NCBI RefSeq assembly: GCF_030388325.1
Contig: NZ_CP103794.1
Location: 124,001 to 188,000, forward strand
Source: Flavobacterium johnsoniae
GTDB taxonomy: Bacteria; Bacteroidota; Bacteroidia; Flavobacteriales; Flavobacteriaceae
DNA length: 64,000 bases
Reading direction: 5' to 3'
A program made the translations under genes and the position numbers. Under the pieces are notes generated by a model, which was not told the DNA's origin, made no database searches, and saw nothing but the letters and a program-made list of their open reading frames with translations. Shown here piece after piece: positions 1-8,412 of this stretch; the stretch's first letter is position 1, and every line of letters starts with the position of its first letter.

Positions 1-45
1 TATTTACCTCCAAGCAGTCGTCATTCCCATATAAATCAAAAACCA
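1..45 (-). CDS. possible start of a gene running off the left edge
   Basis: Reading the minus strand from an ATG at 45 to 43, the frame stays open to the window edge and gives about 15 residues beginning MVFDLYGNDDCLEV. It lies downstream of xerD in the same direction, with about 150 bp of AT-rich sequence between. Nothing more can be said about function. It could be chance, since such a short stretch is not significant on its own. Confidence 0.25.
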
Positions 46-195
46 TATAATACTTTTTTATGTAAATAAAATATTTAGAATTTTCTTTTAAAACAAAGAG
101 AAAAATCACAACTTTTTATCCTTTTGTTTTTATTACAACAAAATTTTAACACAATATATTAATTTTTGCAATATTACATATAAAATTGCTAAAAA

Positions 196-1092
196 TTATT
201 TTCTGGGATGAAAAGTATGCATTACTTCTTTTAAAAAACTTCGATCTAAATGAACATAAATCTCTGTCGTTGTGATTGATTCATGTCCGAGCATTAATTG
301 AATAGATCGTAAATCTGCTCCGTTTTCTAACAAATGTGTAGCAAAAGAATGACGCAAAGTATGGGGGCTTATACTTTTTTTTAGTGAAATTTTCTGCGCA
401 AGATCTTTAATTATAGTAAATATCATGGCGCGTGTCAGCTGATTTCCTCGTCTATTTAAGAACAAAGTATCTTCAGCACCCTTTTTAATATTTAGATGAA
501 CACGAATTTCATTTCTGTAAAGATCGATATATTTTTGCGTTAAAGGACCAATCGGAACAAATCGTTCTTTATTTCCTTTTCCGGTAATTTTAATAAATCC
601 TTCGTCAAAAAATAAATCGGAAATCTTAAGCGTAATTAATTCTGAAACACGAAGTCCGCAACCATATAAAGTTTCTAACATTGCGCGATTGCGTTCGCCT
701 TCATTTGTACTTAAATCTATACTTTCAATTAGCGCATCAATTTCTTGAAGAGACAAAGTATCTGGCAATTTTCGCCCTGTTTTTGGCGCTTCTATTAATT
801 CAAGCGGATTATCATTTCTATAATCTTCAAAAACCAGATAATTAAAAAAACTTTTTAATCCAGAAATAATTCTTGCCTGAGATCTTGGGTTTACTTCTTT
901 GGCAACAGCATAAATAAATTGCTGCAAAGTTTCGACGGTAATTTTTATTGGAGAAACATCTATTTTATTGTTTTCTAAAAAAAGACACAAACGCTCGATA
1001 TCGAAGCCGTAGTTTTCAATCGTATTTTTAGACAAGCCTCTTTCTATCCTCAAATACGACTGATAATCTTTTATATATCGAGTCCAATTCAT
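196..1092 (-). CDS. xerD: site-specific tyrosine recombinase XerD
   Basis: Tyrosine recombinase of 298 residues, the usual XerC/XerD length. It resolves chromosome dimers at dif sites. The N-terminal SAM-like core-binding domain covers about residues 1-90 and the catalytic domain about 110-298. All catalytic residues are visible: R148 (GLRVSEL), K172, H244 and R247 (HTLRHSF), H270 (LGH) and nucleophile Y279 (YVHLD). The neighbouring aroQ, beyond a block of small barrel genes, is a familiar Flavobacterium arrangement. No integron or phage genes are nearby, so a housekeeping Xer role is preferred over an integrase. XerC rather than XerD cannot be excluded from sequence alone. Confidence 0.93.
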   Translation of the reverse strand: MNWTRYIKDYQSYLRIERGLSKNTIENYGFDIERLCLFLENNKIDVSPIKITVETLQQFIYAVAKEVNPRSQARIISGLKSFFNYLVFEDYRNDNPLELIEAPKTGRKLPDTLSLQEIDALIESIDLSTNEGERNRAMLETLYGCGLRVSELITLKISDLFFDEGFIKITGKGNKERFVPIGPLTQKYIDLYRNEIRVHLNIKKGAEDTLFLNRRGNQLTRAMIFTIIKDLAQKISLKKSISPHTLRHSFATHLLENGADLRSIQLMLGHESITTTEIYVHLDRSFLKEVMHTFHPRK

Positions 1093-1149
1093 ATTTACAA
1101 AGTAAGTGATTTTTTAGCATAAAAGTGTCTCACATAACGATGTAAAAAA

Positions 1150-1177
1150 AAACCTTTCTCAAAAGAGAAAGGTTTTT
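1150..1177 (-). terminator. intrinsic terminator of the first barrel gene
   Basis: Stem CCTTTCTC/GAGAAAGG with an AAAA loop (1153-1172), flanked by A and T runs, so it could act in both directions. It sits just downstream of the minus-strand gene ending at 1197. Confidence 0.8.
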
Positions 1178-1196
1178 AGAATATTAAATATTGAAT

Positions 1197-1778
1197 TTAC
1201 AATTTATATCCAAAAGCCAAAGAAAACATATTGCTTTTAATTTTATAATTAACATCATCAACATGAAAATCTAAGGCATTTGACAAACCTAAGTTATAAC
1301 GAAGATCTACCGAACAATCTTCCAGAAAATTAATGCCGATACCAAAATTCAAACCAAAATCTATAGTTTTAGTATGATCTGTAATATTTACACCATTTTC
1401 TTCAGCTTTCATTAAAAAACCAACTTGAGGACCTGCTTGAACACTTAATCCCTGAATGACAAAATATTTAGCCAAAATAGGCAAATTTAAATAGCTCAAT
1501 TTAACCTCATTATCGTACGCTATTCCATCGTTTACAAATTTATTTTTAACTCCGTGAGTTGAGTATAGAAGTTCAGGTTGAATACCAAATCTTTCATCTG
1601 TTTTAATTTCCGAAAAAATACCCACCTGATATCCCATTAAATTTTCATTTTCATGGAAATCAGAAGAGTTATTTGGAAAATTAATTCCTCCTTTAATTCC
1701 AAATCTACTCCCAGTTCCTTGAGCATTTGCATAACAAAATGCCATAACTACAAGAGCAGATAAAATATTTTTTTTCAT
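1197..1778 (-). CDS. outer-membrane beta-barrel protein, porin/PorT-like
   Basis: Small outer-membrane barrel of 193 residues with a signal peptide (MKKNILSALVVMAFCYANAQ, cleavage near 20). The mature part alternates short beta strands and ends in GYKL, as expected for a barrel. FGIKGGINF near the N-terminus and VQAGPQVGFL mid-protein are marks of the PorT/outer_membrane_beta-barrel family common in Bacteroidota. It is the first of three clear paralogs (the others at 1921 and 3530). Substrate and role are unknown. It carries its own terminator and is not obviously in an operon. Confidence 0.85.
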   Translation of the reverse strand: MKKNILSALVVMAFCYANAQGTGSRFGIKGGINFPNNSSDFHENENLMGYQVGIFSEIKTDERFGIQPELLYSTHGVKNKFVNDGIAYDNEVKLSYLNLPILAKYFVIQGLSVQAGPQVGFLMKAEENGVNITDHTKTIDFGLNFGIGINFLEDCSVDLRYNLGLSNALDFHVDDVNYKIKSNMFSLAFGYKL

Positions 1779-1872
1779 TATGTCTTAAGATTAAATTTGT
1801 CTGCCAAATATAAAAACATACTTAGAATATATTGACTTTTATTTTAATAATAAAAATACTATACAAACAAAA

Positions 1873-1902
1873 AAACCTTTCTAAAAGAAAGGCTTTTTTT
1901 TA
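1873..1902 (-). terminator. intrinsic terminator of the second barrel gene
   Basis: Stem CCTTTCT/AGAAAGG with an AAA loop (1876-1892), A-run before and T-run after. Downstream of the minus-strand gene ending at 1921. Confidence 0.8.
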
Positions 1903-1920
1903 TATTTTTTTATAAAAAAC

Positions 1921-2490
1921 TTAGAATTTATAAGCTAAAGAAAGAGCTAAAACGCTATTTTTTGGACTATCAAAATACTCATCAAAATCTTCCGCATTAT
2001 AATCTGCGATATTAGATACACCAACAGTATAGCGTAGATTTACCGAAAGATTATCTGTAAAATTATATCCTCCACCAAAGTTAAAACCAAAATCAGTTGA
2101 TTTGTAGGCATCTTTAGCGTCGTCTCCATCAACTTTAGCAGAAACTAAAAATCCGATTTGAGGACCTGCTTCTACTGTCCATTGTTTAGTAATAAAGAAT
2201 TTCGCTAAAACAGGTACATTGATATAATTTAATTTTGCATCTACATTTAAATCATCAAGCTTAGCTCCTTGCATCGAAAACAATAATTCGGGTTGAATTG
2301 CTAATCTTTCAATAACTTTAATTTCAGCAAAACCTCCAACATGAGCACCAACTAGAGATTTAGCATCCCAATAATTTCCTCCAGCAAAAGTTGTAAGGTT
2401 CAAACCTCCTTTTACTCCAAATCTTGTTTCCTGAGCATTAGAAAATGCAAAAGCCATAATTGCAATGGCAGATAAAATTATTTTTTTCAT
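1921..2490 (-). CDS. outer-membrane beta-barrel protein, porin/PorT-like
   Basis: Paralog of the 1197 gene, 189 residues. The start at 2490 gives a clean signal peptide (MKKIILSAIAIMAFAFSNAQ); an in-frame ATG 39 bases upstream would put a charged tail before the signal peptide and is not preferred. FGVKGGLNL, IQPELLFS and VEAGPQIGFLV match the family motifs of the two sister proteins. The C-terminus ALSLAYKF ends on an aromatic residue, typical for barrel insertion by the BAM machinery. It is an outer-membrane protein of unknown cargo. Confidence 0.85.
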   Translation of the reverse strand: MKKIILSAIAIMAFAFSNAQETRFGVKGGLNLTTFAGGNYWDAKSLVGAHVGGFAEIKVIERLAIQPELLFSMQGAKLDDLNVDAKLNYINVPVLAKFFITKQWTVEAGPQIGFLVSAKVDGDDAKDAYKSTDFGFNFGGGYNFTDNLSVNLRYTVGVSNIADYNAEDFDEYFDSPKNSVLALSLAYKF

Positions 2491-2639
2491 TCTAATTTGT
2501 TTTGGGTTAAAATTAATTTTCGTAATCAAATATAAAACTATACTTATTAAAAATATATTTGCAATTTAACAAAAAAAATAGTAACATATTTACAAATCGT
2601 TAAGGAGATAAAATTTCACAAGGTTTCAATTCACAAAAA

Positions 2640-2667
2640 AAAGCCCTTCTCAAATGAGAAAGGCCTT
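2640..2667 (-). terminator. intrinsic terminator of the third barrel gene
   Basis: Imperfect stem GCCCTTCTC/GAGAAAGGC with an AAAT loop at 2643-2663 and an A-run on the left (T-run on the minus strand). Confidence 0.75.
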
Positions 2668-2691
2668 AAAAAACTAACTAAATGTTTTTTA

Positions 2692-3246
2692 TTAAAACTT
2701 GTAAATTACTCCGAAAGTAACAGCACGTAAGTCAGTACCTAAACCAAAGCTATTAGTTTTTTCAGCACCATTTCCTCCATTATTGTTTACACTATACCCT
2801 AAACCAACCCAAGTAGCTTCGATAGCAAAATGATTAGACAGGAAGTAGCTTAGACCTAAACCAACATTTGCTCCAAACTCATTCTCTTTATAATCTCCAC
2901 TTTTTGAGTTTGTTAAATCAAGTCCAGCTTGACCATATACAGAAAACTGAGAAGCAGGCGTGAAATAGTATCTACCAAATGCTCCAACAGTAAAATCATT
3001 AGTTTTGTCATCACCAATTTTTGTTGTTCCAAAACCTAATTTTGCTCCAATAGCAATATTCTCAGATACAAAATATCCTACACTAGGAACAAGGGTAAAG
3101 TTATTTGATTTTGCCTCTCCAGTTTTTTCAGAACCTACATTGAAAGCTCCAGAAACAAACACATCACCTTTAGAAAACCCTGTTGTCTGCGCACTAGCAA
3201 ATCCAAACGTCATTACTGCAATAGCAGCTAAAATTACTTTTTTCAT
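2692..3246 (-). CDS. outer-membrane beta-barrel protein (OmpW/OmpA-barrel-like)
   Basis: Outer-membrane barrel of 184 residues with signal peptide MKKVILAAIAVMTFGFASAQ. It begins with a strand containing GDVFVSGAFNVG and has alternating-strand patterns (VPSVGYFVSENIAIGAKLGF, NVGLGLSYFLSNHFAIEATW) resembling eight-stranded OmpW/OmpX barrels. It ends in VIYKF, an aromatic C-terminal signal. Its sequence differs from the three PorT-like neighbours, so it probably belongs to another barrel subfamily. Function unknown. Confidence 0.82.
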   Translation of the reverse strand: MKKVILAAIAVMTFGFASAQTTGFSKGDVFVSGAFNVGSEKTGEAKSNNFTLVPSVGYFVSENIAIGAKLGFGTTKIGDDKTNDFTVGAFGRYYFTPASQFSVYGQAGLDLTNSKSGDYKENEFGANVGLGLSYFLSNHFAIEATWVGLGYSVNNNGGNGAEKTNSFGLGTDLRAVTFGVIYKF

Positions 3247-3476
3247 GTTTTATTTTTTTAATTACGAATGCCAAAACTAAGATTAGACTTACAAAAAATA
3301 ATCCGCTATAAGTTTAAAAAGTATTAAAATAAGACAGAAAAAAATTACTAAACAGAAGTCTGATATTCAGAAGGATAAAAGCAATTTTAATATCAAAAAA
3401 ACTTAAATTTCACATTTGAGTGGGAATTTTATTAATTATTTAATCGAAAATATAATGCAATAAAATGCTAAATCTG

Positions 3477-3484
3477 TAGTTTTG
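3477..3484 (+). promoter_or_regulatory. possible -7 promoter element of the fourth barrel gene
   Basis: TAGTTTTG matches the Bacteroidota -7 consensus TAnnTTTG and lies about 45 bp before the start codon at 3530. No matching TTG is found 19 bp upstream, so support is moderate. Confidence 0.4.
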
Positions 3485-3529
3485 AACTTTAGATAACATT
3501 TAAAATACCAAATTTTAAAAAACCTATTT

Positions 3530-4087
3530 ATGAAAAAAATACTTTTAGTAGCTGTTTTGTTCATTGCAACATCAGCAGCAGTACAAGCGCAATTATTGAA
3601 AATCGGAGTTAAAGCCGGTGTTAACTTTGCAAGTCAAACGGGAGATTTTCCAGATCAAATTAACAAGGACGGAATTACTAGCTACCATGCAGGTTTAGTT
3701 GCAGAAGTAAAATTACTAGATAAATTTTCGATCCAACCTGAGCTTTTATATTCTACCGTAGGAGCGTCATATAAATTTGACGATGTAAGTGATGATATTA
3801 AAAACGAATTGGGATATATCTCAATTCCTGTAATGGCTAAATTTTATTTAAATAACACTTTTAGCATCGAAGCTGGTCCACAAGCATCTTTCCTTGTAAG
3901 TGAAAGAAATGATTTTGATGTAAAAAATGGCGAAACTTTTGAATTTGGTCTTAACGCTGGATTAGGAGTAAAACTAACTGAAAGCATCTTTTTACAAGGA
4001 AGATATGGTATAGGATTAACGGAAGCATCAAAAAATGCTGACATTAAAAACTCTGTATTCCAAATTTCTGCTGGATTCATGTTCTAA
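3530..4087 (+). CDS. outer-membrane beta-barrel protein, porin/PorT-like
   Basis: Third PorT-like paralog, 185 residues, on the opposite strand to its sisters. Signal peptide MKKILLVAVLFIATSAAVQAQ; then IGVKAGVNFA, SIQPELLYS and SIEAGPQASFLV, the shared family motifs. The C-terminus ISAGFMF ends in Phe as barrels do. It has its own terminator at 4111. The copies differ enough that a recent tandem duplication is unlikely. Function unknown. Confidence 0.85.
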   Translation: MKKILLVAVLFIATSAAVQAQLLKIGVKAGVNFASQTGDFPDQINKDGITSYHAGLVAEVKLLDKFSIQPELLYSTVGASYKFDDVSDDIKNELGYISIPVMAKFYLNNTFSIEAGPQASFLVSERNDFDVKNGETFEFGLNAGLGVKLTESIFLQGRYGIGLTEASKNADIKNSVFQISAGFMF

Positions 4088-4110
4088 AAAATATATCACA
4101 TACTTTTACA

Positions 4111-4145
4111 AAAACCGTTCTATTAATTAGAGCGGTTTTTTTATT
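4111..4145 (+). terminator. intrinsic terminator after the fourth barrel gene
   Basis: Stem AAAACCGTTCTA pairing with TAGAGCGGTTTT (one G-T pair), followed by a T-run. Confidence 0.8.
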
Positions 4146-4210
4146 TTTACAACATTCAATGACAATTGCAAAAATCATTGCAATGCCAACATTTCAAAAT
4201 AAAAAATAAT

Positions 4211-4624
4211 ATGAAAATCTGCATTATCAACGGACCAAATTTGAATCTTTTAGGAAAACGCGAACCTGAAGTATACGGAAGTCAAACTTTTGAAGATTAT
4301 TTTGAAACGTTGAAAACGAAATTTCCAAATGTTGAACTTTCTTATTACCAAAGTAATATTGAAGGCGAATTGATTGGTAAAATTCAAGAATGCGGTTTTA
4401 CTTTTGATGGAATTATTTTGAATGCAGGCGCTTACACACACACTTCTATTGGTTTAGGCGACGCTATGAAAGCCGTTACGACTCCAGTTATTGAGGTTCA
4501 TATTTCGAATACCTATGCTAGAGAAAGTTTCAGACACCAATCTTACCTTTCTGGAAATGCAAAAGGCGTTATTTTAGGCTTCGGACTTAAAAGTTATGAA
4601 TTAGCAATTCAATCTTTCTTATAA
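4211..4624 (+). CDS. aroQ: type II 3-dehydroquinate dehydratase
   Basis: Type II dehydroquinase of 137 residues, third step of the shikimate pathway (3-dehydroquinate to 3-dehydroshikimate), cytoplasmic. The start at 4211 gives MKICIINGPNLNLLGKREPEVYG, the conserved N-terminus carrying the catalytic Tyr (Y22). Further motifs are YYQSNIEGELI, LNAGAYTHTSIG, and IEVHISN with the active-site His. An earlier in-frame ATG at 4166 adds 15 residues foreign to the family and is rejected. Length is slightly below the usual 140-150. Confidence 0.95.
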   Translation: MKICIINGPNLNLLGKREPEVYGSQTFEDYFETLKTKFPNVELSYYQSNIEGELIGKIQECGFTFDGIILNAGAYTHTSIGLGDAMKAVTTPVIEVHISNTYARESFRHQSYLSGNAKGVILGFGLKSYELAIQSFL

Positions 4625-4639
4625 TTAATTCACAATAGA

Positions 4640-4704
4640 TGTCATCCTGAGCGAAGTCGAAGAGCTTATCACTTGTGAAGGCTTCGACATCGCTCAGAAT
4701 GACA
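4640..4704. repeat. intergenic inverted repeat
   Basis: Arms of 23 bp (4640-4662, 4682-4704), beginning TGTCATCCTGAGCGAAG, pair with two mismatches. It belongs to a widespread class of Bacteroidota intergenic hairpins that share the theme 'gtcatcctgagcgaagtcg'. It lies between aroQ and the DUF5686 gene and may also serve as a terminator, though it lacks a T-run. Confidence 0.85.
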
Positions 4705-4756
4705 ACAGCATTTTGTAATTTAACAAATTATTAATAGGCTCGCTTTTAAGTTATTT

Positions 4757-4764
4757 TATTTTTG
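4757..4764 (+). promoter_or_regulatory. -7 promoter element of the DUF5686 gene
   Basis: TATTTTTG fits TAnnTTTG and lies 18 bp before the ATG at 4783. No clear TTG upstream. Confidence 0.45.
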
Positions 4765-4782
4765 TAGGAGAAAACTACTTCC

Positions 4783-7272
4783 ATGAAAAACTTTACCTTA
4801 TTTGCCTTCTTACTTTTTTCCATTTCCAATTTTGCCCAAATTAAAGGGACTATCACCGATGAAAAAGGAAATCCTCTTCCTTTTGTATCTGTTTTTGAAG
4901 AAAACACATACGCTGGCACCACTTCAAACGAACAAGGAAAATATCAGCTGAATGTAAAAGAAATTGGTCAGAACAAAATTATTTTTCAATATCTAGGTTT
5001 TAAAACACAGAAACTGACTGTTGCATCTGGTTCAAAAACAATCACTTTAGATGTTAAACTTCAGGAAGAAAGTTTTGCTTTAAATGAAGTAGTTATCGAT
5101 CCTAAAAACAATCCTGCAAATGCCATAATTAGAAGTGCGATTGCAAACAAAAAAGAGAATTCGGATAAAACTGGGCGCTTTACAGCCGATTTTTATTCGA
5201 AAGGAATGTTTAAAGTTAAAGATCTTCCTAAAAAAATTCTCGGTCAAAAAGTAGATCTTGGCCCAGATATGGCTTCTAATTTGGATTCAACTGGAACAGG
5301 AATTTTATATTTATCTGAAACCATTTCGAAAGTTACTTTTGAAAAACCTTCCAAATTAAAAGAGAAAATCATCGCCTCAAAAATTTCTGGAAATAATAGA
5401 GGTTATAGCTATAATACCGCAGCTTTATCTACTTATGATTTTTATGATAACACTCTGGATTTTGATGTCAAAATGATTTCTCCTATTGCCGATAATGCTT
5501 TCAATTATTATAAATATAAGTTAGAAAGTACATTTTATGACGAAAATAAACAGCAGATTAATAAAATTAAGGTAATTCCGAAACGTGATAAAGAACCCGT
5601 TTTTGAAGGCTACATTTATATTGTAGACGATAGTTTTGCCATTTATGCTATAGATTTAGATATTAAAGGCTACAGAATGAAAAATGAATTAACTGAGACG
5701 ATGAGTTTAAAACAAAGTTTCAGCTATAATGCCAAAAATAAAATCTGGTCTAAAAACGCACAGACACTTTCTTTTAATGCAGGCCTTTTTGGAATAAAGT
5801 TTTCTGGAAATTTCAATTACGTTTATTCTAATTATGAATTTCCTGCTGCTTTCGAAAAGAAAACTTTTGGAAATGAAATAGTTGCTTTTGAAGAAAATGC
5901 GAATAAAAAAGATGATGCTTTTTGGAATGAAATTCGTCCAATTCCGTTAACTATTGAAGAAAGCAACGATTATGCAAAAAAAGACAGTCTTCAAACTATC
6001 AGAAAATCAAGAAAATATACTGACTCTATTGATGCCAAAAACAATAAATTTAAAGTTTGGGACATTTTAATGGGCTATGATTACAAAAATACTTTTAAAA
6101 AATATTCTTTTGAATATAAAGGTCTTCTAAATATTTCTTCTCTAAGTTTCAATACCGTTCAAGGATTCAACTTAGATTCTGGTTTCTCTTTTAGAAAATG
6201 GGACGAAGAAAAAGGAAAAAGCACTTCCATTAGCACAACTTTTAATTATGGTTTTTCAGACGAACGTTTCCGAGTGATTGGCGAATTTAGCCATCGTTTT
6301 AATAACATCAATTATGCAACAATTTGGGCGTCTGGAGGAACTAAAACCGTACAATTTAATAACGCTGAACCGATTACCAAATTTGTAAATTCAATTAGTT
6401 CTTTATTTTTTAAAGATAATTATATGAAACTATACAATTTGGAGTTTGCTCAGATAAATTACGGTCAAGATATTGCAAACGGAATAAATCTTACCGGAAG
6501 AATTGGTTATGAACAGCGAAAACCGCTTTTCAATACGACTGATTATTCGTTCTTTAAAAAAGATGATTTTTACAGTTCTAACAATCCTTTAGCGCCAAAT
6601 GATTTTACAACGCCTGCTTTTAATCAGCATCATTTATTTAAAGCGCTTATAACGACAAGAATTAATTTTGGGAATAAATATATTTCTAGACCCGACGGAA
6701 GATATAATTTCAAAAACGATAAATATCCAACTATTTATTTAGCGTTTGAAAAAGCTTTCGCGGCAAGCGAAAAGAAATACGAATATGAAAGACTTGGCGC
6801 CTCAGTACAATATGATTTGCCTTTAAACAATAAAGGTGTTTTAGGAACAAATTTTAGAGCTGGAAAATTCTTTAATGCGGAAAACATTTCGTTTATCGAC
6901 TACAGACATTTTAACGGAAACCAAACCCATATAGGAACAAGTGATCGTTATTTAAATGTTTTTAATCTGATGCCTTATTATTCAAACAGCACAAATGATA
7001 GTTATTTTGAATTGCATTCAGAATATAACGACACTGGTTTTATTATGAATAAAATTCCACTTTTAAATCTTTTAAAATCGACTTTAAATCTTGGCTTTCA
7101 TGCTTTGGCAATTCCAGACAGAAAACCTTACTCTGAATTTACGGTTGGTTTAGACAATTTAGGTTTTGGAAAATTTAAATTATTCCGAGTAGATTATGTA
7201 CATTCTTACCAAAGCGGAATACAGCAAAATGGAGTTGTATTTGGGTTGAAGATTTTGAATGTGTTAGATTAA
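4783..7272 (+). CDS. DUF5686 outer-membrane protein with carboxypeptidase-regulatory-like domain
   Basis: Protein of 829 residues. Signal peptide about 1-18 (FSISNFAQ). Residues about 20-100 form a carboxypeptidase-regulatory-like beta sandwich (IKGTITDEKGNPLPFVSVF, GTTSNEQGKYQL), the domain often found at the start of Bacteroidota outer-membrane proteins. The rest matches the DUF5686 type, with a large C-terminal region of amphipathic strands (FSHRFNNINYATIWASGG, RVDYVHSYQSG), so an outer-membrane barrel is likely. No TonB plug is visible. The role is unknown; it may be a surface assembly or transport protein. Confidence 0.82.
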   Translation: MKNFTLFAFLLFSISNFAQIKGTITDEKGNPLPFVSVFEENTYAGTTSNEQGKYQLNVKEIGQNKIIFQYLGFKTQKLTVASGSKTITLDVKLQEESFALNEVVIDPKNNPANAIIRSAIANKKENSDKTGRFTADFYSKGMFKVKDLPKKILGQKVDLGPDMASNLDSTGTGILYLSETISKVTFEKPSKLKEKIIASKISGNNRGYSYNTAALSTYDFYDNTLDFDVKMISPIADNAFNYYKYKLESTFYDENKQQINKIKVIPKRDKEPVFEGYIYIVDDSFAIYAIDLDIKGYRMKNELTETMSLKQSFSYNAKNKIWSKNAQTLSFNAGLFGIKFSGNFNYVYSNYEFPAAFEKKTFGNEIVAFEENANKKDDAFWNEIRPIPLTIEESNDYAKKDSLQTIRKSRKYTDSIDAKNNKFKVWDILMGYDYKNTFKKYSFEYKGLLNISSLSFNTVQGFNLDSGFSFRKWDEEKGKSTSISTTFNYGFSDERFRVIGEFSHRFNNINYATIWASGGTKTVQFNNAEPITKFVNSISSLFFKDNYMKLYNLEFAQINYGQDIANGINLTGRIGYEQRKPLFNTTDYSFFKKDDFYSSNNPLAPNDFTTPAFNQHHLFKALITTRINFGNKYISRPDGRYNFKNDKYPTIYLAFEKAFAASEKKYEYERLGASVQYDLPLNNKGVLGTNFRAGKFFNAENISFIDYRHFNGNQTHIGTSDRYLNVFNLMPYYSNSTNDSYFELHSEYNDTGFIMNKIPLLNLLKSTLNLGFHALAIPDRKPYSEFTVGLDNLGFGKFKLFRVDYVHSYQSGIQQNGVVFGLKILNVLD

Positions 7273-7445
7273 GGTACAAAGTAGCAAAGTAACAAAGGAA
7301 CAGAGTTTTTTTATTGAAACTAAAAAACCCGTTTATTCTTTAATAAAAGAATAAACGGGTTTTTATATTAATATTTTCTCTATTTGAGCAAAGTAGAAAA
7401 TCTCATTAAGCAGAAACCTTTGTCCCTTTGTTACTTTAAACCTTG
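7273..7445. repeat. nested inverted repeats with bidirectional terminator
   Basis: Between convergent genes. The inner perfect hairpin (about 7324-7362, AAAAACCCGTTTATTCTTT with a short loop and its complement) ends in a T-run and can terminate both genes. Outside it, AAAGTAACAAAGG at about 7288 has an inverted partner near 7420-7436 (CCTTTGTTACTTT). Confidence 0.8.
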
Positions 7446-7446
7446 T

Positions 7447-8325
7447 TTAACAATGATAATCATCTGGTTCAATGTGTATCAAAACATTTCCTAACTGTGG
7501 AATTTGTTCTTTTAAAGTATCTTGCAATTTATGAGATAAATCATGCCCTTCTTTTACCGAAATTTTTGCCGAAACAATCGCGTGTAAATCTACATGATAA
7601 CGCATTCCCGCTTTACGGATAAAACATTTTTCGGTTCCAAGAATCCCTGGAACTTGTAAGGAAACAACACGAATTTCTTCTACTAAATCATCGTTTAGAT
7701 TTTCGTCCATGATTTCACCAAGCGCAGGTCTGAAAATTTTATAACTATTATACAAAATAAAAAACGCTGCGAAAAGTGCCGCCCAATCATCTGCAGATTC
7801 GTAGCCTTTTCCCATAATCAAGGCAATCGAAATTCCGATGAAAGCCGCTACAGAAGTTATTGCATCACTTCTATGATGCCAAGCGTCTGCTGCTAGAGAA
7901 GAACTATTGGTTTGTTTGCTTCGTTTCATGACAATTCGAAAAGAGTACTCTTTCCAGATAATAATCGCGCCTAAAACGTACAATGTCCAAGACTTAGGCA
8001 AATCGTGCGAAGTTCCAATATTAGCAATACTTTCGTAACCAATAATAGTTGCAGAAGTGATTAAAAATCCAACAACTAAGAAAGTAATCAAAGGTTCTGC
8101 ACGTCCGTGACCATACGGGTGATTTTCATCCGCAGGCTTATTAGAATATTTGATTCCGAATAAAACCAAACACGACGAAAATATATCTGTAGTCGATTCA
8201 ATCGCATCTGCAATGAGGGCATATGAATTGCCAAAAAAACCTGCGAGACCTTTTATAAGGGCCAGGCAGGTATTTCCTATTATACTAAAAATAGTAGCTT
8301 TTACAGCTTTTTGTTCGTTTGTCAT
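7447..8325 (-). CDS. cation diffusion facilitator (CDF) family metal transporter
   Basis: CDF transporter of 292 residues, exporting divalent cations (Zn, Fe, Mn or Co) from the cytoplasm by proton antiport. Six transmembrane segments lie in about residues 10-200, with metal-site residues in ADAIESTTD (TM2) and DAWHHRSDA (TM5). The family HPYGHGRAE loop is present. The C-terminal cytoplasmic ferredoxin-like domain (about 205-292, MRYHVDLHAIV, HIEPDDYH) completes the fold. It follows murA in the same direction but an inverted repeat separates them, so a shared transcript is uncertain. Metal specificity cannot be read from the sequence. Confidence 0.92.
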   Translation of the reverse strand: MTNEQKAVKATIFSIIGNTCLALIKGLAGFFGNSYALIADAIESTTDIFSSCLVLFGIKYSNKPADENHPYGHGRAEPLITFLVVGFLITSATIIGYESIANIGTSHDLPKSWTLYVLGAIIIWKEYSFRIVMKRSKQTNSSSLAADAWHHRSDAITSVAAFIGISIALIMGKGYESADDWAALFAAFFILYNSYKIFRPALGEIMDENLNDDLVEEIRVVSLQVPGILGTEKCFIRKAGMRYHVDLHAIVSAKISVKEGHDLSHKLQDTLKEQIPQLGNVLIHIEPDDYHC

Positions 8326-8341
8326 TCAGACTATTTTTTTA

Positions 8342-8401
8342 CCACGAATTCACGAATTTTTATTTTCAAAGATTATAAAAAAATAATTCGTGAATTCGTG
8401 G
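8342..8401. repeat. intergenic inverted repeat, CCACGAATTCACGAATT type
   Basis: Arms CCACGAATTCACGAATT (8342-) and AATTCGTGAATTCGTGG (ending 8401) form a long hairpin between murA and the CDF gene. Related CCACGAATT/AATTCGTGG arms occur at 10945-11078 and 61114-61179. Confidence 0.9.
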
Positions 8402-8412
8402 CTAATCAACTT

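Noticed and set aside
196..1092. Phage or genomic-island integrase
   Set aside because: Length, motifs and housekeeping neighbours fit XerD; the tRNA lies 17 kb away and no attachment-site repeats were seen.
3005..3280. 91-codon frame opposite the third barrel gene
   Set aside because: Antisense shadow of a clear outer-membrane protein gene with a signal peptide.
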